In this document: positions 35,971 to 47,834 of the stretch, one piece after another
Layout: the number at the start of each line of letters is the position of its first letter
How positions within the stretch are numbered: position 1 is the first letter of the stretch
Source: Mantis religiosa
Lineage: Eukaryota; Arthropoda; Insecta; Mantodea; Mantidae
NCBI GenBank assembly: GCA_030765055.1
Contig: CM060951.1
Location: 47,279,715-47,343,714, forward strand
Length of the DNA: 64,000 nucleotides
Direction: 5' to 3'
Position numbers and translations under genes: made by a program
The notes under the pieces: model-generated
Told to the model about the DNA's origin: nothing
The model's input: only the letters and a program-made list of their open reading frames with translations
Databases searched by the model: none

Positions 35971-37076
35971 GCATAATTACTGTGAAGACGGAACAGATAA
36001 ATTGTACAAAACGTGGGGTGATGATAACGATGGGTATTGAGCAAAGCCCTTCAACCGCCGCTATCTTGGTGGCGTTTAGAAACAAAGAGATAAAAATTTG
36101 CATTGTGTTAGTACCTATAAAAAAGATCCACTCTTTCATCCTATTTCCTAAAAGTGAATTACGATCCTTTTAAAAATAAGTGGTTAAAATGCAGTAATGG
36201 CGAGATATATCGAGCAGTATAAAATCAAACAGCGTTGGAGTGGGGTTAACTGTCTCTCGTGATAAAGCGAGTTCAAAGGTCCTATACACGTCATCACACT
36301 GGCGAACGTCCGTGCCATCTACTGTAGATTAGTAATTAGGAATCAATTTTACGTGCCCCCACTGAACTTGTAATGTATACCTACAGATTTGCCCTAATGT
36401 GCACTAAAAATACCATTCCGGGTTAGATAACAAGCAGCGCAAATTTTGGAATATGAACATGAATGCACATTTAACGTTCCGAACAGTAACCGTAGCTTCG
36501 GCTGCTGGAGGAATTAATTTTAACGGCCGGCCGCGATATAGCGTGCATTTATGTATACTATTACTGCCCAGCCGTTCGTATGCATCGATAGCTTAACTTC
36601 CTAACACCCGCGACAAAATTATGTTGTCAATATGCGCCCAATGGTCGTTTTATCCTCCAGATTAAACAAACTGCAATACTGCGACGGTGGATGACTACCT
36701 GAGCTCAACCTCCACCTCCAGACAATGCTCTATATTTGCTTTAGACTTAAATAATATTTTGTTCCTCAAAAATTTCTTTTATGTTATATATTGATATTCT
36801 TTGCTTCTAGATTGGTCAATCAAATACCTACGTTTTCTGCCCTTGGACAGGTGTTCACTATAACATTCTTGACGTTAATTTAATTCAAAAATTTATGTAA
36901 ACTTTTGCACTTTGCTTTGCAATCTCACGGATCTTTAAGGGCTTGGACTTAAATACTACCAACAAAAATAGTATATAAGCTGAGGCTTTCACGGCCTGCG
37001 TCTTGAAGATGAATGTTGCGTTCCGGGCTTATGGGCCGTGTTCTAAAAGTTCTTGAGTGAACCGACATTTCGCCAG
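35971..37076. other. Spacer, nothing recognised
   Basis: No supported gene. The short segment at about 36,975-37,076 (CGTGTTCTAAAAGTTCTTGAG, ACATTTCGCCAGGAAC) leads into the palindrome and looks repeat-derived. Confidence 0.45.
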
Positions 37077-37196
37077 GAACTGCACCTAGCATCATCAGAG
37101 TTGATGCGTCCGCTATGGAAGTCAGAAGTGGAAATTCGACATTCGACTTCTGACTTCCACAGCGGACGGATCAACCCTGATGATGCTAGGCGCAGT
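37077..37196. repeat. Near-perfect palindrome, arms about 57 bp
   Basis: The left arm, CACCTAGCATCATCAG through GTCCGCTATGGAAGTCAG, is the reverse complement of the right arm, CTGACTTCCACAGCGGAC through CTGATGATGCTAGG. There are only a few mismatches and a loop of a few bases near 37,137. It can fold into a long hairpin. Confidence 0.88.
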
Positions 37197-37443
<247 letters not shown>

Positions 37444-37675
37444 TGCAATTTACGCCCTCCAACGTTAAGTCATATCAGACGATGAATGAATTGGCTGAAA
37501 TGATGCTCAAATGAGTCTAGGATCCAAGAAGCTTACAGTTACCCGACATTCGTCTTCAAGGATAAGGGAAAACCCCGGAAAAACCTTATCCAGTTAACTC
37601 ACCCTGACCAAGATTCGAACTCGGGACCTTTTGAACGTGAGGCAGACATGTTACCATCTACGCTACTGAGGCGGG
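37444..37675 (-). mobile_element. SINE family 2 (reverse copy)
   Basis: Complete body and head on the minus strand; the head ends GCGGG at 37,675. Confidence 0.92.
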
Positions 37676-37717
37676 TTTTTCTTCGAGTGTCGTACATTTT
37701 GGGCAAAAGGACCGATC

Positions 37718-37799
37718 AGGATGACTTAGGCGGTTTCGTCTGTGGCTCACATTCGGGAGACCCGGTTTCGATTCCCGTCGCCGAACCTACTTAACCGAG

Positions 37800-37833
<34 letters not shown>

Positions 37834-37980
37834 CAACTTTCCCGGATCGCCAGGAGAATGTTGGGTAGGTTAATTGCATCCCGTGAATTTCCTGTCCCTC
37901 AGTTTGATCTCCATTATCATTTAATATCATCTCTCATCCGGGGTCTCTTTAAGGGTAAGAAGTGTCGGCGGGTATTGTCT
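37718..37980 (+). mobile_element. SINE family 3, 3'-truncated, with internal T-tract
   Basis: Head with GGCGGTTTCGTCTGTGGC and box B-like GGTTTCGATTCCC, then a 28-base T-tract (37,803-37,830) where the other copies have none. The family body follows to GAAGTGTCGGCGGGTATTG, where similarity stops. Confidence 0.82.
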
Positions 37981-38178
37981 CATGCATTTTTAATTTCACA
38001 TATTTTTACAGCGTTGTTTAAGGCCCTTTGAATACAATGCTCATATTAAACATTTCCAGTTCTTTAATTCAACCTTCATTTGTTATATGATCTTGGTTTG
38101 TGGGTCCTATTTATCCCTTTAAGGTTTCATTTCTGGAGCCCTAATGCTTTTTATTTGATTTCCAAGTCTTCAATTCCG
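37981..38178. other. Short spacer
   Basis: AT-rich; nothing seen. Confidence 0.5.
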
Positions 38179-38210
<32 letters not shown>

Positions 38211-38437
38211 TTATGTCTTCCAACGTTAAGTCATATCTGACGATGAATGGAATGGACGAAATGATGCTCCAATGAGTCCAGGTTTCATTGAGCTTAGAGT
38301 TACCCGACATTCGTTTTGAAGGATAAGGGACAACCCCGGAAAAAACCTTATCCAGGTAACTCACCCTGACCGAGATTCGAACTGGGGACCTCTTGAACGT
38401 GAGGCAGACATTCTACCACCACGCTACCGAAGCGGGC
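38179..38437 (-). mobile_element. SINE family 2 (reverse copy)
   Basis: T-tract (reverse A tail) at 38,180-38,208, complete body, head ending at 38,437. Confidence 0.92.
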
Positions 38438-39164
38438 TTCAATTCCGTATGTTTGCACAAGTGATACCATAACTTCATAAAACTTCAATTTAGTTTCTAG
38501 ATTTGGTTTCTAATGTCGGACTGATTGTTCCACGTATTCTCTGGAATTTGGATATGTTATTGTTTACATCACATGCTCAATTATATTCAACATTCGTTCA
38601 TAAGTAGTTAAAGTGGTTCACTGTTCCCATGCAACGATTACTAATATTAATTTCTGTTCTAGTTGTCTCCTTCCCTAAAAAACTCCCTATTAGTTCTGTT
38701 TATGGTAAACTGTTTCATAATTGTATTGTTTATAGACTTCATTAAGCTTTAAAACAGATTTGTGTAGAGCAACGCTATCTAGGATAGTAATCAAATCATC
38801 TGCAAATAGAAGTATATTTAAATAACAGCTTTTTGATATTTTAAATTGCGGATGCCCATTGCCAGGTCATACAATTCCAGTTTTATTACCTACTACATAC
38901 GCATGAATGATGTTATGCCAGCACATTTAGATTGTAAAATGTCCCGTAACTGCTATGCTTTACTATGTGATGTGTATATTTAAAATGTGCGCAGCGGCGT
39001 GCTCTCCATGAATGTCATGCATTCCGGGCTTGTAACATTCATCAAATAACCAATAATTAAAGGGATTAAATGCCAGAAGAATTAACAATAACCCATGAGC
39101 TTCTGTTCCAAGAAGCGTTTTCTAGGCCGAATAGTGGATGGCGAACTTGTGTGACTGATTACTT
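38438..39164. other. Spacer, nothing recognised
   Basis: AT-rich; no feature. Confidence 0.5.
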
Positions 39165-39972
39165 ATTTTAGTTAATTGATGGAAATTAATCATTTCTCCA
39201 CACTAGCCGTTTATAGGCTAAGGTTTTTGATGGATAGAGTCAACATGAAAAATTCAATGCCATGGCCGGGATTTGAACCACGGATCTCATGGTTTCCATC
39301 CAGTCGCTCTAACCCATTGAGTTAACATGGCCAACGTGCCGTCCTGACATTAAATTCTCCATTTGACCCTTATATTTTCCCGGTAAACCACTAGAGGCTC
39401 TCGCATCCGAGATACACCGTTTGTGGCGACTTACTATCGTAAGTACTTAGGTCCCAGGCTTCATCATTTAACTCTTATTATTTTATTTAATTATTTCTTT
39501 TATTTTTATTTTATTATTTAGTTAATTATTTTAGTGGTTTACCGTGGAAATATACGGGTCAAATGGAGAATTTAATGTCAGTAGCTCATTGGTAGCTCAA
39601 TGGGTTAGAGCGATTGGACGGAAACCAGGAGTTCCGTGGTTCAAATCCCGGCCATGGCATTGAATTTTTCATGTTGACTCTGTCCATCAAAAACCTTAGC
39701 CTATAAACGGCTAGTGTGGAGAAATGATTTATTTCCATCAATTAAATAAAATTATAAGAGTTAAATGATGAAGCCTGGGACTCAAGTACTTACGATAGTA
39801 AGTCGCCACAAACGGTGTATCTCGGATGCGAGAGCCCCTAGTGGTCTACCGGGGTCAGGACGGCACGTTGGCCATGGTAGCTCAATGGGTTAGAGCGACT
39901 GGACGGAAGCCAGGAGATCCGTGTTTCAAATCCCGGCCATGGTATTGAATTTTTCATGTTGACTCTATCTAT
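39165..39972. repeat. tRNA-like unit T array, head-to-head (variant A)
   Basis: Three tRNA-like cores: reverse at about 39,245-39,335, forward at about 39,585-39,665 and forward at about 39,868-39,945. Each has CAATGGGTTAGAGCGA and box B TTCAAATCCCGGCCATGG. The segment 39,225-39,478 is the reverse complement of 39,755-39,972 with few mismatches, giving a hairpin with arms of more than 200 bp. The forward units repeat with a period of about 285 bp and share a spacer with GTAAGTCGCCACAAACGG. Confidence 0.82.
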
Positions 39973-42164
39973 GATTACTTATTACTTAGTTTGTTCTAAC
40001 ATCCTACATGAGGCTTCATCACATAGCTAGCTATTACTACGTCGTAACTGGAATTTGTGGGATACGAAGAAATGCATGCACCACGTGTCAGTACGTTCAA
40101 CACGAACAGTGTTGGAGTATGTTGCACTGAATATATGCATAGAAGATTGTTGAACTGATGTTACATCAAGCGTGTTGGGTCACGTTCCTTTGTCTTAGAG
40201 TTAGTTAAAAATAGCACTTACTCCTTATGTGAAAAACTTAAAAACGGAGAACAACATGAAAAACTTATGTGGGCATTTAAGTCTAAAACGTTACAGAAAC
40301 AGCTTGGCTGGACCATTCTGAAACTTTATAGCATGCCTTTGCAAGACGTTTACCACTGCCTAGCCCGTTACGTAAATATAAATCCATGTTCAGCTATATC
40401 TACCGGAACACGTTCTAGAAAGAAGCGCATGCTACAGTAACACTGAAAAGGCCAGTGGAGATAGGAATATGATTGACAATGGCTCTGCAGAGTGACTGTG
40501 CTCTATGGTAAAGCCCGTCAGTGAAAAACGTGACGGTTTGGACATCTGCCTCATGTCGCAGCAACAGCGTGACACTAGCTACTTCGAAAACGTGAGCAAC
40601 TGCAGTTATTGGCTGGTTTATACGTCTCTAGAATGGATTGCTTTGTGTCAAAGTGAGTTTATTGTCTAAGTTGAGATACCGTGAACAAGATGAACGAAGT
40701 ACCAGCGATTTATCAGCTTACCATCACGTTTATTTGTACCTGTCTGTGCTGATTCATTTATTAACGAACTGTTATGCCATGGGCAGTGAGATTGGTTCAT
40801 ATTTATGCATGTATACCACAAGTACTTAAAGCGATAGCTTGGCGAAAAATGTGAGTCCCTTTCTCTTCTTACAGATAACTACTGACTTCACTGGTATTGG
40901 ATTAAAGAGTGTATACTCCTTCCAGCCCGAAAACAGGTGTTAACACCTTCCTTGAACCTTCGTAAACACATGCTAAAATTTCCACACTTCGCTTCAGTTA
41001 TATAATGTTATATAAACCACGTCCTATATTTCACTGCACCGAAACAACATACAAATTCAAGATTCGATGAAAAATATGTAGCGAAATATCATTTTTCAGT
41101 TAAAGCTTACGTCTTAATCGAAGTCCTGGAATAAATAGTGCAATACCAAACTCCAAATCAGAACTTGTCAGTGATCTTCAATGGTGAGCTTGAGTCGTCC
41201 TCCAAGTTTATATAAACAGTTTGTGTACACACTCTGGGTATGGCTCCTTTTAAGTATTCATCCATCGCAATTAGATAAAAAGAAGCGTCCAAAAACTACG
41301 CTGTAAACGTCAGCTAATTAAAACATTTATAATAGTATTTTGGAGGGCGAGAAATGCTACCTAACGTACGACATGTACCAGATTCCATTGTAGTGTGGTT
41401 TACAACAAGTTAGCCGTTTTTAAAACTTACTGGGTGCATAACATTCCGAATTAATCCAAATGTTTTAATTATACTTACGTTGAACAAATTGTCGAAGAGC
41501 TTTACTCATGGCTGGAGCAAGCAACAGATGCTAGGTGTGACGCAATACTATCTTGACAATACACTGCTGAATCCTAAAAAGCATAACCTTAAAAGGATGT
41601 CACAAGAGGAGGGGATGATGTGGCTTGTCAACAAGAGCAAACAATGAAGCAAAGTTTTGCGCGCGTGCTTCTTTACGAGAGAGTCCGGACTGCAATCTAT
41701 CTGAATATTTGTATGTACTCCTCCGCGTTATCAAATATATAAAAGTGAATATTTTCGAGGAATCAAACACTCACAAAAGTAGCTTCAAAACCTCAATTCC
41801 CAAAACAACTATCTCAAAAACCCGATGTGTTACATATATTTTTTCATTCCATGTTACTTTTTTATGTAACTTCTACAAATTATTCTTAGAGGTCTTCATT
41901 TTCCTATTTACTTCATGTTAATCGAATTAATCCTTTGTAAAATAGGTTTCATTGCAGGTATAAGGTGAATATATAAAGGCAATGTTTATAATCTCGTCAT
42001 TGGTCCTTAAATGACAATGTGAGAAGCAACCCAATAGATGTATATACAATTTATGTTAAAACGTGACAAATAATTGAAAAATTCAAACCAAAATTACGGT
42101 TTATCTCGGAAACAGAACAAATTGTTGTTATAAAAAATTATGCTTTAAAGAGACATACACTTTC
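39973..42164. other. Spacer, nothing recognised
   Basis: No open frame with a domain (the longest, 41,625-41,921, 98 aa, is unrecognised), no repeat ends. Confidence 0.5.
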
Positions 42165-42179
42165 TGTGCAGTATCTACG

Positions 42180-42422
42180 GCCACGCCGTGGCTCAGTGGT
42201 TAGACCGCTTGGCTCTCACCAAGGCGGCCCGGGTTCGATCCCAGGCGACCGCAAAGTGAGATTTGTGATGGACAACACGGCGTTGGGGCGGGTTTTCTCC
42301 GGGACCTCCGGTTTCCCCCGCCATCTCATTCCACCGGTGCTCCATCTTCATCTCATGTATCATCAGTGTCACCGCCTGCGGTGCCGCATGTAGTAAAAGC
42401 GGGCGTTAAACACTACACATTT
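42180..42422 (+). mobile_element. tRNA-Glu-like SINE, family 4, with perfect 15-bp target duplication
   Basis: Flanked by TGTGCAGTATCTACG on both sides (42,165-42,179 and 42,423-42,437), which fixes the element at 243 bp. The head CCACGCCGTGGCTCAGTGG has box A, CTCACC in the anticodon area and box B (GGGTTCGATCCC). The body ends GCGGGCGTTAAACACTACAC without a poly-A tail. The unmutated duplication suggests a young insertion. Confidence 0.94.
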
Positions 42423-42437
42423 TGTGCAGTATCTACG

Positions 42438-45170
42438 TTATAACTAGCCCTTCTCTCATGGCTTATTCGTTATAAAAAGAAGTGTAAAGATCTTTTTTCA
42501 AATGAAGACTTTAAGGACTGTATCTAGAATTGTATTTATCATGTAAATAAATTTAATCAATTGTATTTTAAAAATCGATAAAGCCACATTTGAGAAAGTA
42601 AAAATACCGATGTTTCCCTATTTAAGGGAAGGTTTGGAGTTGGGGAACTTTCCTAACAGTCTTCGCGAATCAATATATTGGAAAATACTGAACCTAAATA
42701 CCAAGTTTGGCATTTATCGATCTTTTCGTCATATATGTAACTGCGCTGTTTCAAGTCGGAGGTACACACGCGCGCACATACACCCACGGACGTTTTCTGA
42801 AAATACCCTTTTGTGATCCGAAGTTTAAAAACATTTCTGACGAAACCTCGAGCTTTATTCTCGGGTAGAACACAATACTTCCGCTATTTGTTCCAAGTTC
42901 GTATTAGCTAGCTGCGTATGTTATTTTTTTATTTATCTGTGTTATATACAGACACTAGCAATCTTTTACAAATAAAGGCGTTTCTTTCCTTTTTTTTTCC
43001 CTCAAAGGCCTCAATTTATTACCTCAGGTGACATCTAAACATCCAAGTCTTTGGTGAGGTGTTACATTTCCTCCACTTAATAAAGTAGAGAGAGCTAAGA
43101 TGCAAATTATTTTATCCGTTAATTAGGGCAAAAAGGGAAAAAAGTAACATTTTAAAGGAATACTGTTTTGGATCACAGTTGCTTCGCTGAAATCCAGAAA
43201 TTTCCTGCTGACTCAGGGATCAACCTTGGTTCTGGGCGACTTACGACAAGAGAGGAGGAGGTGAAACCGGTCCCGAGTTCGTGCCTTGTCTTGTGACGTC
43301 AGGGTTCGTCGAACTAGCTCGCGTTTCCTTTGTGTTGTCTATAATTCACGGTCAAGTTCACATAGCTTGACTATGCTGCGTGAGCAATGAGTGGGACTTG
43401 CAAACCTGCTCTACTTTACATGCAGCAGAACTCGCAGAAAAAAGAAATAAACGTTGTTTTCGATGATGATAAATGAACTGTTCGAATTTTTGTCTTAATT
43501 TTAATTTGTTTTACAACGATTATGGAACACTAATTTAAGCAATAACTTTAAAGGTACGCACTTTAAAATTCGTAGTAGTATTGAATATTTTTCAAGTATG
43601 TTTAATGAAGCACTGATAGCAAAAGGAGTATCTAGAATAAGCTTGGAAAAATGAAGCACACTGAACTCGAACTTAATATCTTCTGTTTTCCCTGTTACTA
43701 TCTATACTTTAAGGGAGGTTACCTAGAACCAGAGCAAGCAAGTCACTTAGGGCTCAATATTATATGGATGGGGTGAGATGCATCACGTTCCTTTTTTAAT
43801 TGTTTCTTTTTCTCCTTTAAATAGTGGGTGTTAACACTTCTATTCGGGAGTGAAATTGGATTATGAACAAGAATTTCGGGTACTGTAAAGAAATATCTTA
43901 GAAAATTGCCAAATTAATCTGTCTATGAAAAGAAATAGAAAAAAGCGAAAGGATGAATTACAGACGTTTGCAATATTTCAGGATAAATGCGGAGCGCTTA
44001 GCGAAGTATAAAATGTCGCAGTAAAATAAAAGCAAGTATAATTTGATGAAATACTAGCTGTTGCTTAGAAGATATTCTGAATCAGAACCAGGACAATAAG
44101 GAAGAAAGACACCCTCCAAATTCACAAAAATGAAATGTCTCTGCAAAATATAGACAAAAAAGAAAGTGACAATTCTGTGAAACTGCATGTGTTTTCAAGT
44201 AACTCTATTGGTTTCCAAGTACAAGGTGGGCTCTTCCGGCAGTTATTAACCTCAGTTCTCTTGAGAAAGGAATAGCTTGACAATGTAGTCTGCATTTTCT
44301 TCATTATTTTATGTAAATATAAAAAATGAAAATTAAATTTAAAACGATAAAGACATGCACAGTAATTTATACAACACGTTTAATGGGATAACATCATGCA
44401 TTTTCCCTCTCAGTGATCAGGATAATTGGAGTTATGATGGTAATTCAATTCTACTATATTTAAGTTGTGACAGCTACTGGTGCAGCCACCAACCTAGTGT
44501 TCCTCGACTGTATTACAAGCTCTTGTTTCAACCTAAAATACATTATCGCCATGAAATCATGTTCATGAGGTCATTTTGTCAAACACTGGACTAACGTGGA
44601 GACGATGTATTGCTTGACTTTATATGTTCACTATAAGCTATACTTCAAAAAACTTATCACAGGTAATGTCACGAGTGGCTCTGAAATCACTAATAACACG
44701 AAAAAATAATAAAATATACAAATTTTTGAAAGCAATAAAACAAATTATTTGATTCCTAAATCACATAGGCCTAAATTAGCACATTAATGAAACTTAACCT
44801 CACAAGTCACGGCATACAAATCTTTCAGCCATTTTGACATTTGAAAGTCGCGCAAACAGTCGACGATCCGTCATATGTACAATCCTTTGCCTGTTCGTAA
44901 GCATGCAGAATATTTTGTTATCGCTGTGTATGATTTTATGAATCTTGATTGTTCGACTTTAACACGGTCAATATAGGATGACGTCATATGTGGGAAATAG
45001 TAGGTATAAATAATTTTTGAAGTTCCTTATAAACTATCAATTTATTCTTTCGTTGTAGATAAAGTAGGTAAAGGCAGATTTTTAAACATCGTGTTGCGTT
45101 TGAAAAATTGTGTTCTATGCGTGATCACGATCAAAATAAAAATAAAATAAAATAACAACTTCACACTTGA
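42438..45170. other. Spacer, nothing recognised
   Basis: AT-rich with one moderately GC-rich patch (43,220-43,400, containing TGACGTCA). No coding frame, repeat ends or RNA gene is supported. Confidence 0.5.
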
Positions 45171-45187
45171 AAAAAAAAAAAAAAAAA
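45171..45187. repeat. Short poly-A tract
   Basis: An A-tract after AAAATAAAATAAAATAAC. It could be a retroposon tail, but no matching body was found upstream. Confidence 0.6.
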
Positions 45188-45589
45188 GACAAGTCGACCA
45201 CTATATGGGTGCGTTCGGTGGGAAGGGCGGCTAAACAGTTACGGAACAAGAGGGCAGAGCATCGGAAGTACAATCAACCCACTGCCGCCTTGCCCCTCAT
45301 TCCCCTCGGCCGAGAACATAAGTCGATTTTCTCGCCGATTTGAATTTCTTGCAGCGGAAATTTTCCTGTAAACCGACAGCAAAATCCGGCAGGTTTTATG
45401 TAATTCTCCAATAATATCAACATTTTAAAAATCGTAATGATTCAGTTTACTTTTTAAAAAGTTAAAGTTATGTTATGTAACCGTTATTAATTTAAATGTT
45501 TATTATATTAATTGAAATCGTAGGTTACTTCAATACCAGAATATGATCAAAGTGTTATGTAACTATTAACCTTATTCTTAGCCTTGTTT

Positions 45590-45777
45590 CTGAACTTCAG
45601 CAACGTCTCCCAAAGAGCATAGAAGTGCTTCGCAAGATTTCATCTGTAGCACCTGAAAGCTACTTGAGAAGGATCAAGCAGAGCATTTTTCCCCTATCCT
45701 TGGAGATGAACACAGCTCAACTCTCTGACATAGAACTCCAGTGGCAGAAAATCAACTTTGTGGTATGGCGAAGTTGA
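45590..45777 (+). pseudogene. Possible hAT/BED-type transposase fragment
   Basis: An open stretch ending in TGA at 45,775-45,777 encodes ELQQRLPKSIEVLRKIS, APESYLRRIKQSIF and LSDIELQWQKINFVVW. The pattern (a run to RLPKNIE-like sequence, then 'LS', then 'ELTDIE.QWR') recalls the C-terminal half of hAT-related proteins repeated in insect genomes. That is memory-based and weak. It lacks a start, any catalytic residue or terminal repeats. A pyrimidine-rich stretch ending CAG lies just before it, so a host exon is the alternative. Confidence 0.35.
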
Positions 45778-46890
45778 TAAGAGACTGTAGGTTTTGGGGC
45801 TAAAGTCTCAAAATACGAAGATGCAAGCAAACAGAAAAATCATTCGGGAAATCATCACTCTGGCAATCATACTTATACATAGTCTGCACTGGTCTAGCCA
45901 GAAAATAGAGGTACATCTGCGAAGTGAAATGAAATGAATATTGAATAAGATGGAAAGCATCATGTTAAAACCTAATCTCAAGAATGGTCTGGTTTTCAAC
46001 TTCAGCGAATGTGCTGCCACAACTTTAATGTCGATTGTACAGCTCTGACAAAACGGATAAGTTTCCTAGATAAATTGTTATCATTACACATTTTTAACAC
46101 TGCAATTCCTACATATGAACTTGCATGTTTATATTTTGCGGTCACACGTAAGCTTACATAAAGAGCAGTAGACAATGCTGTTAAACCAGTATTTAACATG
46201 AGGTGTATTTATTTACCGTAGTTCATATTTTCTTGTTATAAGAGAGATATTTGTAGGTACATGCAATAGAAGTGATGCTTTATGTTGTGCAATATAGCGT
46301 AGAAAAAAATTAAAAACTTGTATGATCATTTTTTCCAAATAAACTCAGGCGTGTACTACGATTTACTTCTTTTCTTTTTCTGGCCGATTTCGCAGTAATT
46401 TAAGAGATTTTTAGAGCTAACTAGACGAAATTCATGAAATAAACAGCTGGAACGCTGTCCCTCGATTATCAAGCTTTGATGACGTTATGCATTGTCAACA
46501 AAATAGGGATTAACGCCTTCCGAAAATGCATTAATAATATCATGGCCTACTTTTGTTTACAAATGTTTAAGTCATTACAAGAAATGTCTCGAAATAGATA
46601 ACTAAAAAAATATACTAATAAATTATTTCACGTATATGTGGGTTTCCTTTTTGTATGTCATAGGATTCGGTGCGCCTCTTATGGTTTACCAAATATATCT
46701 ATAAATGCCATTAAAGAACTTAAGAACCATTCCAAATAACTCAAGGTAAACATACATTTCATTTCTCATCAAAATACATTAGTAAATAAGTAATCTATAT
46801 TTCCATTTCAATTACAAATTATTATACATTTCCATACTTATTGCTACACTGAGCTACTGGTTACCCCTGGGTCCAATAGACTCAAACTCT
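45778..46890. other. Spacer, nothing recognised
   Basis: Short minus-strand frames (45,808-46,199) without domains. Confidence 0.5.
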
Positions 46891-47284
46891 GAGGTTGTCG
46901 AACTAAAGGGTCCCTATTGGCAATTTGTCTAAAATACTTCAATATCATTTTCGTTATATTTAATTATCTTCCTCAACCATTTCGCTCTTACTTTGCCCAA
47001 AAAGTACCCAATTTCAATTAAATTGTTCCTAGTTTTTACACTCATTATGGAATATAATCTATTACACTTTGACCATTTCTATTCCTAAAAGTAAACTTCC
47101 CTGGACTGTCATTTCCTTTCACCCCATTGCACATCATCAAATCATTCTCCTCACAAAACTCTCATTAGTTTCTTACCTTCATTGTTAATATATTTATCTT
47201 TGCTCCTTCTTCCCCCCTGTTTTCTTAACCCATTTAATTCCCCTTCAAAATATATGAACTGCAATTGATTTTCCCCCACTCTTG

Positions 47285-47532
47285 ATTTTTTTTTTTTTTT
47301 TTTTTGCTATGATTAACGTCCTCCAACATTTAGCCATACCGGACGATGAATGAAATGGGTGAAATGATGCTTAATGCGTCCGTGGTCCATGGAGCTTAGA
47401 GTTACCCGACATTCGTCTTTAAGGATAAGGGAAAACCCCGGGAAAAACTGTAACTCAACCTGACAGAGATTCGAACTCGGGACCTCTTGAACGTGAGGCA
47501 GACATGCTACCATGTACGCTACCGAGGCGGGC
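47285..47532 (-). mobile_element. SINE family 2 inserted into the endonuclease relic
   Basis: T-tract at 47,287-47,305 (reverse A tail), body slightly shortened at the GGATAAGG-to-GAGTTAC junction, head ending GCGGGC at 47,532. Confidence 0.92.
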
Positions 47533-47648
47533 ACATTGTTGTATTGAAAGCACCCATTATAACAAATCCTTTATGTATGTCTGTTTAATATTGTATTGAA
47601 AGCACCCATTATAACAAATCCTTTATGTATGTCTCTGTTTAATATTTC
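47533..47648. repeat. Direct tandem duplication, about 57 bp
   Basis: TTGTATTGAAAGCACCCATT through TTATGTATGTCT occurs twice back to back, differing by an extra CT in the second copy. It lies within the endonuclease relic. Confidence 0.9.
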
Positions 47649-47834
47649 TTCCATGTTTAGTCTCATCTTAACAAATAACTGTGGGTCATAGAATTCTGAC
47701 GTATTTGGCTGGTTATACACTATTGCCACACATACACTTTCTCTCCCCCATACTCCACTTAACACACACCACAAAACTGATTTTTCACCTAATTCATTCA
47801 ATATTTTCACCTTTATTTTTAGGGTCTTTTTCAC

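Larger units (their letters stand above)
46895..47834 (-). pseudogene. LINE apurinic endonuclease domain relic, split by a SINE
   Basis: On the minus strand, 47,834-47,571 encodes SVCVAIVYNQPNTSEFYD, MRLNMEEIL and KGFVIMGAFNTI. In LINE endonucleases the last block is normally GDFN, so the catalytic Asp is Ala here. Beyond the inserted SINE (47,285-47,532) the domain continues in shifting frames with NNEGKKL, SPGKF-like codons and QSVIDYI (the S-DY motif), down to about 46,895. A tandem duplication of about 57 bp (47,533-47,648) repeats the GAFN region. It is clearly inactive, with a missing catalytic residue, several frameshifts and an insertion. Confidence 0.75.
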
